A stretch of DNA of 11,016 bases from Symbiodinium natans (Eukaryota > Sar > Dinophyceae > Suessiales > Symbiodiniaceae): contig CAJNDS010000765.1 in assembly GCA_905221605.1 (NCBI GenBank), forward strand, positions 64,001 through 75,016, in the 5' to 3' direction. The notes beneath the pieces were generated by a model. The model saw only the letters and a list, made by a program, of their open reading frames with translations. It ran no database searches and was not told where the DNA came from. Made by a program: the position numbers and the translations under genes. Positions 7,201-11,016 of the stretch are shown here, in pieces; position 1 is the first letter of the stretch; each line of letters begins with the position of its first letter.

Positions 7201-9431
7201 GCTGAGAATCATAACGCACCATTGCTTGGCCGAGTTGAGTTTTCCAAGTGCACCCTGCAGAAGTCTTTGCATAAGGTGTTTATCATCTCGTCAGGCCGGT
7301 TCTGTGACGATCCCGAAGAACATCAACAACAAAACGGATTTATGATATGAACCATTGGAGGAACCGAGCCCCAAAAATGAGAGAAGATGAGGAGGAATGA
7401 GTACTTGAGGTGGAAACGCATGAGCCGCCCAAATCGAGAGATGATGAAACAAAAATACATAACTTACAACAGCAACAGGAAACGAAGAAGGCAGATCATT
7501 CACAGCAGCCTTCTGGAAAAAATCTTGACATGATTCAGGGGCTCTTGCCTGAACCCAAGTCCCTGAGAAGGAAAGCCTTTCAGCATATTGTTTTGGTGTG
7601 GAGCCGGGAAGTCAAGTGGTCGGGGGCATCCTGGGTGTGTGCCCCGAATGCTCGAGGCGAAACCAAGCACGACGACTATTTCAGCGACCTCTGGTCTTTG
7701 GACCTGGAGGCCCGGAGGTCTCAAAGCAGTTCCTCGGTCCCTTACACAGGATGGAGTTCCCAGCAGTGTCAGTTTACACTATCTTACACTCTTCCGTGTT
7801 CCTGAAAAGGCCCAGCACTGGGAGGAGATCCAGGCTGCAGAGGGGCCTCGAGGGCGGGCTAACCACACGTCCGCCTGCGCCGCCGGGCAGCTGCTGGTCT
7901 TCGGCGGTTACGACGGTCCGTGGGCCCAGCCCGAGAGGTTTTACGCTGCAAAAAGTAGTAGCTTGCCGAAGCCCCGCATCCTCTGCGATGCCGAGGTGGA
8001 GACGGCACCTTGGGTGACCTCTGGACTTTTGACCTCGAGGCGTGCGCAGGGAGAGTGCCTGGGAGAACTCTGGATGGAATGGGGCGGCCTCTGTGTGATT
8101 CTGTATGTTGTGTTTGGCTTGTGTTTGGCATGAACCTAGCAGCAACTCTTGGCGGCGTCGGACCAAGCCTAAGCACAACAGGGAGGTGGGGGTTGTTCTG
8201 GCATCTGCTGGGCGAGCCTTGAAGACAGGACGTCCTGACGCATCTTGGTCGCCCGAACGCCAGCCTGCTTTGAAGAGAACCCTCTTTTCTACTACCATTC
8301 CTAAGCCGCAGAACTCGCCTCCGGCTATCTTCACTAAATGGCATGGCGGTTGCGCGTGAATTCTGCATGCTTGCGTCGATGACGGGTCGTTTGCCCGTTT
8401 GCGGAGTAAGGAGCATCACGTAGCATCACGTGCTTTCAGCCGATCTGGATGCTTGCTCCCGAGACAGAAACCGGAACCCACAAGGCCAAAGCCCAGTATT
8501 CCATGAGACCTCCAGGAGCTGGGACCATTTGCCGCAGGACTGTGGGAGACCTCCGTTGAAAGATCCGGGTTCCCTCCCCCCTCCCCTTGGAGGTTCATGG
8601 TACTTATTCACCAAGTGTAACTGCACTTATAACTGTACTTAGAACCATATTGGGGCACTTAAGGGCTTAGAACATGGGTGATAAGTACAGGTATAACTGC
8701 TTAACAAGTACCCCACGAACCTCCAAGTAGTCGTGGCAAAACCTTGCAGGTGCCCGTGCGGTCCATCTTGTTGTGGGTCCGAGCAAATCCTAGGTTCCCC
8801 ACAAGCCAAACGCATTCTTTGTCCCCAAATGCCAAAAGCCGGTATTCAAAACCAGAAGCGCAACATGATCCAACTCAGTCTTTGGGCAAGGTTTTTCCGA
8901 CAAAGCATTCACTGCAGGTGAAAGAGCGTACCGACTTAACACATTGCAAATCAAGTACACTCTGCAAAGGAATGCAAAGGACACCTGCTCAAAGAATGTG
9001 CCCTCAAGTTGTACTATTAGCAGGAAAGGCAAGAGGCCTTGCAAAAAAGCACAACCCTATCCGAAGATACCAGCCACTGCTGGTAGCAGTGAAGCCATTC
9101 TCACCTGCACTACCTGCATCGTGGCAGCTTCCAGCCCCTCCCCTCCCCTCCCAGCACCCACTTAAGGCCTTTGAAATGCCCGCGCGCGAGGCCCGGCGCT
9201 GGGTGCAGCTCCGGCCGGAGGCTCCCCGGCCCCCAAGGCGGGAACAGCACGCCGCGGCCTACGACTCCGCCTCCGGATCCTGGCTCCTCTTCGGTGGGGC
9301 CTTCAGCAGCGGCCTCGGTGAGTCACAGAGTTTCTGTAACACGAGTTTAGGGTTTAGGGTGGGGCAAGGCTGTGCAAAAAATAGTTTCAGTTCAGTTCCG
9401 AGGCGCTATGGAGAACCTGAGCGACCTTTGG
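4149..9431 (+). CDS. Kelch-repeat beta-propeller protein gene, 13 reconstructed exons (possibly decaying)
   Basis: This spans the whole reconstructed gene; exons are listed separately. Six Kelch blades follow one another: A FGG at about 4254, B 4646, C 5638, D 7140, E 7903, F 9293. Each has the pattern W..L.P.G..P..R..H, then a hydrophobic strand ending FGG, a loop, then DLW/NDV plus a hydrophobic strand. Kelch propellers usually have five to seven blades and serve as protein-interaction scaffolds; the partner here is unknown. Introns recur at phase 1 after FGG and phase 0 before the next Trp. Donors are mainly GC or GA, with two GT. The translation start is not in the identified part, and the 3' end is lost at an ACGGG repeat. 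Blade C has an in-frame TAA and a probable frameshift, so the gene may be a pseudogene or the model wrong there. Confidence 0.8.
4267..4372 (+). other. intron 1 with long polypyrimidine tract
   Basis: A 106-nt intron, GC donor and TAG acceptor. About 4286-4350 is almost pure C/T. TAG at 4352-4354 is an alternative upstream acceptor, but the frame from it does not run cleanly into the Kelch strand. Confidence 0.65.
4373..4422 (+). CDS. Kelch exon 2, blade A second half
   Basis: After a strong pyrimidine tract and CTCTAG|GGG, the frame reads AGGMFNDVRAFSLEAR, the NDLW-like strand of blade A. The exon appears to end at CGG|GATCCG, a GA donor in phase 0. That choice gives F-to-W spacing of ten residues across the junction, as in blades C/D, D/E and E/F. 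Confidence 0.75.
4517..4664 (+). CDS. Kelch exon 3, blade B first half
   Basis: CAGCAG|GCGAAGGAG opens AKEWAVLGQASG, a linker with WPSWPSARYGHS, then TILDSAAHAMVIFGGSDAD. The conserved Trp, Arg-Tyr-Gly-His and FGG are all present. The donor is probably T|GCTGGG (phase 1), matching the phase of the other post-FGG introns. The frame stays open beyond this to 4921 but loses Kelch character at once. Confidence 0.8.
4665..5431 (+). other. intron 3, low-complexity rich
   Basis: A 767-nt intron between the two halves of blade B. It holds a long C run near 4855-4866, a (GA)n tract at 4990-5019 and no recognisable coding sequence. Confidence 0.6.
4990..5019. repeat. (GA)n microsatellite
   Basis: A near-perfect GA dinucleotide run with two G-rich interruptions, inside intron 3. 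Confidence 0.85.
5432..5470 (+). CDS. Kelch exon 4, blade B second half
   Basis: CCGAG|GTCGAAACG gives RNDTWFFSLEAR, the DLW-type strand of blade B. Two donors are possible. A|GCGGAG after 5470 (phase 1) keeps the exon 5 frame used here. GAG|GCGCGC after 5463 (phase 0) matches the conserved intron position of the other blades but would put exon 5 in another frame. Confidence 0.7.
5543..5644 (+). CDS. Kelch exon 5, blade C first half, with apparent frameshift near its start
   Basis: The frame reads ATLELRPDGDLPRKRYRHTA followed by IFDPKAQRMVLFGG, a good Kelch half-blade. The expected Trp is absent in this frame. It appears in the neighbouring frame (ERRW, from GAG CGA CGT TGG at 5543-5554), exactly where phase-0 splicing from GAG|GCGCGC would put it. 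This is as if about 4 nt (for example one copy of TGGG) had been lost between Trp and ELRP. The donor may be G|GCCGGC after 5644 or C|GTTGGT after 5671; both are phase 1. Confidence 0.7.
5645..5861 (+). other. intron 5 with small AT-cored hairpin
   Basis: About 190-217 nt, depending on the donor. Inverted repeats TGAGGGAA (5681-5688) and TTCCCTCA (5733-5740) flank an AT-rich core (TATAATATAATATATA), giving a potential 60-nt hairpin. CCGAGAGGG is duplicated at about 5821-5838 near the acceptor. Confidence 0.5.
5862..5902 (+). pseudogene. Kelch exon 6, blade C second half, interrupted by in-frame TAA
   Basis: With acceptor CCGAG|GTG and the phase 1 shared by other post-FGG introns, the frame reads G-E-D, TAA (5870-5872), then LDDLFVLELQ. 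Position by position this aligns with the intact blade E strand GDGTLGDLWTFDLE, with the stop where that strand has Thr. The strand itself is well conserved. No acceptor AG lies between the stop and the strand. The simplest reading is a nonsense mutation; sequence error or an unusual acceptor are alternatives. The donor is GC after CAG (phase 0). Confidence 0.6.
5903..6935 (+). other. intron 6 with telomere-type repeats
   Basis: A 1033-nt intron, GC donor and AG|GCC acceptor. No coding sequence is recognised inside it. It contains three perfect TTTAGGG units at 6670-6690. Confidence 0.6.
6670..6690. repeat. interstitial telomere-type repeat (TTTAGGG)3
   Basis: Three perfect tandem TTTAGGG units followed by GG. 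TTTAGGG is the plant-type telomere repeat, also reported for dinoflagellates. It lies deep inside a gene, not at a chromosome end. Confidence 0.85.
6936..7007 (+). CDS. Kelch exon 7, blade D first part
   Basis: CAGAG|GCC opens AECWVKLRPGGRRPAARYGH followed by SASY. It has the conserved Trp, LRPGG turn and Arg-Tyr-Gly-His. The exon ends at TAC|GAACCT, a GA donor in phase 0, in the middle of a strand. This is not one of the two recurrent intron positions. Joining to exon 8 gives HSASYEEAAHVMLLFGG, the same length as HSTILDSAAHAMVIFGG in blade B, which supports the exact junction. Confidence 0.85.
7008..7109 (+). mobile_element. introner-like element forming intron 7
   Basis: This 102-nt intron begins GAACCTTGG and ends CCAAG, followed by exon GAA. 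The GAA at 7008-7010 is repeated at 7110-7112, like a 3-bp target-site duplication. Between them lie imperfect terminal inverted repeats, 7011-7046 and 7078-7110. They share CCTTGG, then AAAT, then AACCCTAAAA, then GGG and TTAT in the same order. Inside these sits a further inverted pair, ATATACC/GGTATAT. One duplicated GAA supplies the GA donor and the element end supplies the AG acceptor, as described for introner elements in dinoflagellates. Removal restores an uninterrupted Kelch strand of the expected length. It encodes nothing. Confidence 0.8.
7110..7143 (+). CDS. Kelch exon 8, blade D middle
   Basis: CCAAG|GAAGAAGCA reads EEAAHVMLLFGG, completing the hydrophobic strand and FGG turn of blade D. 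The donor is probably G|GCCCGG after 7143 (phase 1), giving a 15-residue FGG-to-DLW spacing. GA after 7155 is an alternative adding four residues. The frame closes at TGA 7164-7166. Confidence 0.75.
7144..7656 (+). other. intron 8
   Basis: About 513 nt between the halves of blade D. A partial match to the dinoflagellate spliced leader lies at 7177-7195 (ATTTTGGCTC core). Nothing else is recognised. Confidence 0.55.
7657..7709 (+). CDS. Kelch exon 9, blade D last part
   Basis: CTCGAG|GCGAAACC reads ETKHDDYFSDLWSLDLE, a clear DLW strand. AG|CAC at 7666-7668 is an alternative acceptor. The exon ends GAG|GCCCGG, a GC donor at the recurrent phase-0 position. Confidence 0.75.
7710..7809 (+). other. 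intron 9 with GCCC direct repeat at its ends
   Basis: A 100-nt GC-AG intron. It begins GCCCGG and the following exon begins GCCCAG, so GCCC is directly repeated across the intron, as in introner insertions. No terminal inverted repeats are visible, so this may be coincidence or an old insertion. Confidence 0.6.
7810..7915 (+). CDS. Kelch exon 10, blade E first half
   Basis: AAAAG|GCCCAGCAC reads AQHWEEIQAAEGPRGRANHT followed by SACAAGQLLVFGGYDG. The Trp, Arg-x-Asn-His and FGG are present. The exon ends G|GTCCGT, a GT donor in phase 1. Confidence 0.8.
7916..7995 (+). other. intron 10
   Basis: An 80-nt intron, GT donor and CCGAG acceptor. It is the shortest or second-shortest intron of the gene. 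No repeats were noted. Confidence 0.65.
7996..8039 (+). CDS. Kelch exon 11, blade E second half
   Basis: CCGAG|GTGGAGAC reads GDGTLGDLWTFDLE, the best-preserved second-half strand. It ends at GAG|GCGTGC, a GC donor at the recurrent phase-0 position. Confidence 0.8.
8040..9190 (+). other. intron 11 carrying a MITE-like element
   Basis: A 1151-nt GC-AG intron. It contains the 142-bp inverted-repeat element at 8586-8727, a tandem AGCATCACGT duplication (8412-8431) and a CCCCT run near 9135-9150. Open frames inside it (such as 8744 onward on +) merge into exon 12 but are not Kelch-like. Confidence 0.6.
8586..8727. mobile_element. MITE-like inverted-repeat element
   Basis: The ends are inverted repeats: CTTGGAGGTTCATGG (8586-8600) and, on the opposite strand, CTTGGAGGTTCGTGG (8713-8727), 14 of 15 identical. 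They extend inward through TACTTATT against TACTTGTT. The centre has repeated ACTGCACTTAT/ACTGTACTTAG motifs on both arms. It has no coding capacity. No clear target-site duplication is seen. The terminal CTTGG/CCAAG recalls the ends of the intron 7 element. Confidence 0.7.
9191..9317 (+). CDS. Kelch exon 12, blade F first half
   Basis: GCGAG|GCCCGGCGCTGG reads ARRWVQLRPEAPRPPRREQH followed by AAAYDSASGSWLLFGGAF. The Trp, LRPE turn, Arg-x-x-His and FGG are all in place. The exon ends CTCG|GTGAGT, the only consensus GT donor of the gene, in phase 1. Confidence 0.85.
9318..9402 (+). other. intron 12 with telomere-type repeats
   Basis: An 85-nt GT-AG intron with GTGAGT donor and CCGAG acceptor. 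It contains two tandem TTTAGGG units at 9346-9359. Confidence 0.7.
9346..9359. repeat. interstitial telomere-type repeat (TTTAGGG)2
   Basis: Two perfect TTTAGGG units inside intron 12, in the same orientation as those in intron 6. Confidence 0.75.
9403..9431 (+). CDS. Kelch exon 13, blade F second half, broken off at a microsatellite
   Basis: CCGAG|GCGCTATGG reads GAMENLSDLW, the start of the second-half strand. The expected following residues (such as TFDLE) are replaced by the ACGGG repeat, which gives TGRDGTGRDG. No further Kelch sequence is found downstream. Either repeat expansion destroyed the 3' end, or the exon ends here and the gene continues outside the window. Confidence 0.65.
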
Positions 9432-9483
9432 ACGGGACGGGATGGGACGGGACGGGACGGGACGGGGACGGACGGGACGGGAG
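9432..9483. repeat. (ACGGG)n microsatellite
   Basis: About ten 5-bp ACGGG units with minor variants (one ATGGG, one GACGG). It is G-rich with regularly spaced GGG runs on the + strand, so G-quadruplex formation is possible. Confidence 0.85.
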
Positions 9484-9689
9484 TTCGGCAATAACATATA
9501 GGCCCCTCGCTCCCGCCCGGTATAAAGAGGTTGAGCTTAGTCCGTACTGAAAAGGCCGTTAGGAAGTTCAGGGCTTGACGTTGGGACTTGCTTGACCCCA
9601 GCGAGCCCAACAAGCACTAAAGAAAACACCATCCCAACAGCATGTTTTCAATGTCCCATGTAGACGATGACTCTTTATTCTTGTCTCTC

Positions 9690-9746
9690 TTTTTTTTTTT
9701 TTTTGGGGGGGGGGTTGTGTTGTGGGGGTGGGGGTGGTGGGGGAGG
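9690..9746. repeat. T15-G10 junction and G-rich tract
   Basis: A run of 15 T is followed directly by 10 G and then several G4-G5 runs separated by T. It is a strong G-quadruplex candidate on the + strand. The bracketed homopolymers may also be prone to assembly error. Confidence 0.7.
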
Positions 9747-9760
9747 GTCAAGCAGTTCTG

Positions 9761-9890
9761 TATATTTCCATAGGAAAAAACTACATCTTGTAAATATTTC
9801 CGTAGGGAAACACTTATTTTCGCTATTTTCACATAGAAAAACCATGATTTTCTCGATATTTACAAAGGTCTTTTTGGTGTCTGTTTACAC
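9761..9890. repeat. degenerate ~32-bp AT-rich tandem repeat, four units
   Basis: A TATTT..C..TAGG.AAA-type motif recurs with its TATTT at 9763, 9795, 9824 and 9857 (spacing 32, 29 and 33). Each core (for example TTTCCATAGGAAA and TTTCCGTAGGGAAA) is a near-palindrome. Base composition is very unlike the GC-rich flanks. Confidence 0.6.
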
Positions 9891-9994
9891 GGGACAACAA
9901 ACCTTTCTCTCTATGTCCATTGCACGACTTTATTTTGTCTATATGCAAAAAAAGATTCATATGATTTGAAGCAAATGCAGGGCTTAAAAAAAGC

Positions 9995-10007
9995 GGGGGG
10001 GGGGGGG
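9995..10007. repeat. G13 homopolymer
   Basis: Thirteen consecutive G, followed by GC-rich sequence, just beyond the 3' end of the reverse-transcriptase fragment. Confidence 0.85.
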
Positions 10008-10030
10008 CGGGAGCGGGGCGGCGCGATCCT

Positions 10031-10048
10031 CAACCCTAAACCCCAAAC
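10031..10048. repeat. telomere-like motif at the 3' flank of the RT fragment
   Basis: CAACCCTAAACCCCAAACC holds one CCCTAAA and one CCCCAAA unit. On the minus strand, the sense of the RT fragment, it reads GGTTTGGGGTTTAGGGTTG just downstream of the RT region. Confidence 0.5.
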
Positions 10049-10094
10049 CAGGGAGTGTAGGGGCCGTCTTTGGTGTATCTAAGGGGCTTTGGGG

Positions 10095-10485
10095 GCCCGT
10101 CTTTCTGAGGGACAGGCGGAGGTCACTCCCCTCCAGAAGCTTTCGAAGGGTTTTGTAACCTTCATAAACCGCAAATGCAGCCTGCTCTGGATATTGCGCT
10201 TCGAAATCCGCTCCAACGTCATCTACCCACGTATCTAGGGCTGTGATGCATCGAAGCTCTGCGGCTTCTTGCATTATTGGTTTCAGGTATACCCGCGCCA
10301 TCATCGTCGCGAAAGGGCAGCCCGCTAGGATACGCCTGGCTGGGAGGATCCCCTCCCAGAGGAGGTCCTCCGCCACAAGGTATCTCGTACCTCTGTACGC
10401 TTGCATGACCAAAAGGGCCACAGCTGGTGGGAAACCCGACTCAACGATTCTCGCGTCGAGTTTGGCCCAGTTAACTATCGTAAAA
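10095..10485 (-). pseudogene. reverse-transcriptase palm fragment of a dinoflagellate retroelement
   Basis: The minus-strand frame reads ESGFPPAVALLVMQAYRGTR, then WEGILPARRILAGCPFATMM and ARVYLKPIMQEA, then ALDTWVDDVGADFEA and LRLSLRKTG. The ILAGCPFATMMARVYL block corresponds to reverse-transcriptase motif B, and WVDD to the YxDD catalytic motif C with both Asp present. A GILPxRRILAGCxxAT block plus xVDD is typical of the RT-like proteins abundant in dinoflagellate genomes. Motif A and everything N-terminal are missing because the frame runs into the 42-bp satellite at about 10490. The C-terminal side degenerates after LRKTG into non-coding sequence, though the frame stays open to 9984. It is a truncated, probably dead copy. 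It lies opposite in strand to the Kelch gene. Confidence 0.75.
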
Positions 10486-10489
10486 CGTC

Positions 10490-11016
10490 TGCGGGCCCAA
10501 CTTGAAACCTGGATTCGGCCAAGATGCCCCTCTTGGGCCCAACTTGAAACCTGGATTCGGCCAAGATGCCCCTCTTGGGCCCAACTTGAAACCTGGATTC
10601 GGCCAAGATGCCACGATGCTGCTCTTGGGCCCAACTTGAAACCTGGATTCGGCCAAGATGCCCCTCTTGGGCCCAATTTGAAACCTGGATTCGGCCAAGA
10701 TGTCCCTTTTGGGCCCAACTTGAAACCTGGATTCGGCCAAGTTGCCCTTCTTGGGCCCAACTTGAAATCTGGATTCGGCCAAGATTCGGCCAAGATGCCC
10801 CTCTTGGGCCCAATTTGAAACCTGGATTCGGCCAAGATGCCCCTCTTGGGCCCAACTTGAAATCTGGATTCGGCCAAGATGCCCAGATGCCCCTCCTGGG
10901 CCTAAATTGAAACCTGGATTCGGCCAAGATGTCCCTCTTGGACCCAATTTGAAACCTGGATTCGGCCAAGATGCCCCAACTTGAAACTTGGATTCGGCCA
11001 AGATGCCCCTCTTGAA
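10490..11016. repeat. 42-bp satellite array, about 12 units, continuing past the window
   Basis: The unit is TTGGGCCCAACTTGAAACC followed by TGGATTCGGCCAAGATGCCCCTC. GGATTC starts at 10511, 10553, 10595, 10645, 10687, 10729, 10771, 10824, 10866, 10916, 10958 and 10990. Most spacings are exactly 42. The exceptions are 50, 53, 50 and 32, caused by short duplications (AGATGCCC, ATTCGGCCAAG), another 8-bp insertion and one deletion. Each unit carries the perfect palindrome TTGGGCCCAA and a GGCCAAG/CTTGGGCC stem. Since 42 is divisible by 3, frames repeat: five of six are free of stops, with 14-residue units such as AESRFQVGPKRGIL on the minus strand. It could code, but openness alone is not evidence that it does. 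Confidence 0.9.

Larger units (their letters stand above)
9484..9983. other. gene-free region with homopolymers and AT-rich block
   Basis: No gene is recognised. It holds a T15 run (9690-9704) joined to G10 (9705-9714), a following GGGGGTGGGGGTGG-type tract to about 9746, and an AT-rich repeat block at 9761-9960. Confidence 0.6.

Noticed and set aside
7710-7809. Second clear introner with inverted repeats
   Set aside because: The GCCC direct repeat is present, but I found no terminal inverted repeats, so only the duplication is recorded.
8744-9550. 268-residue plus-strand open frame ending in a Kelch half-blade
   Set aside because: Only 9191-9317 is Kelch coding. The upstream part lies in intron 11 after the MITE-like element, and the downstream part reads the GTGAGT intron and the ACGGG repeat.
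9667-9969. 100-residue plus-strand open frame in the AT-rich block
   Set aside because: It begins in a poly-T/poly-G tract and translates degenerate tandem repeats (SHRK/FHRK-like). No coding signal.
9984-11001. Long minus- and plus-strand open frames of 14-residue repeats treated as genes
   Set aside because: Five of six frames are open because the 42-bp unit is a multiple of three. Openness is a property of the satellite, so I annotate the repeat and only the RT part as protein-derived.
10490-11016. CRISPR-like array
   Set aside because: The repeats are directly tandem with no unique spacers, and the context is eukaryotic. It is a satellite.

Overview
The window looks like nuclear DNA of a dinoflagellate (Symbiodiniaceae, Polarella or Prorocentrum type). 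It is GC-rich, and its one clear gene is broken into very short exons. Most introns use GC or GA donors with AG|G-type acceptors. It also holds a diverged reverse-transcriptase fragment of a kind common in dinoflagellates, TTTAGGG telomere-type motifs inside introns, and a protein-length satellite. The assignment is inference from these traits; no rRNA, tRNA or spliced-leader gene was found to confirm it.

Layout. (1) 1-4148 holds no securely identified gene. A few short stretches look coding (1-93, 646-711, 1987-2085, 2581-2777 and 3011-3150 on +; 1344-1571 on -), separated by DNA in which I see nothing firm. (2) 4149-9431 (+) is a multi-exon Kelch-repeat gene. I reconstruct 13 exons forming six consecutive Kelch blades, each with an FGG turn and a following DLW-like strand. 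Introns recur at the same two places in the blade: phase 1 after FGG, and phase 0 just before the Trp of the next blade. Blade C carries an in-frame TAA (5870-5872) and an apparent frameshift near 5551, so the locus may be decaying. (3) The introns carry mobile and repeat DNA. The best case is a 102-nt intron (7008-7109) with about 35-bp imperfect terminal inverted repeats and a GAA direct repeat at its ends, an introner-like element caught in the act of being an intron. A separate 142-bp MITE-like element (8586-8727) lies in another intron. (4) 9432-9483 is an ACGGG microsatellite starting where the last recognisable Kelch exon stops. 9690-9960 is a T/G homopolymer junction followed by an AT-rich block of about 32-bp degenerate repeats. 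(5) About 10095-10485 (-) is a reverse-transcriptase fragment with a WVDD catalytic motif. Its N-terminal side is cut off by a 42-bp satellite (10490-11016, continuing past the window) that is open in five of six reading frames.

The Kelch protein would be a beta-propeller interaction scaffold of unknown partner. No operon-like or pathway relationship links the parts. The most interesting biology is the intron-forming element and how transposable DNA has cut up a repeat protein.
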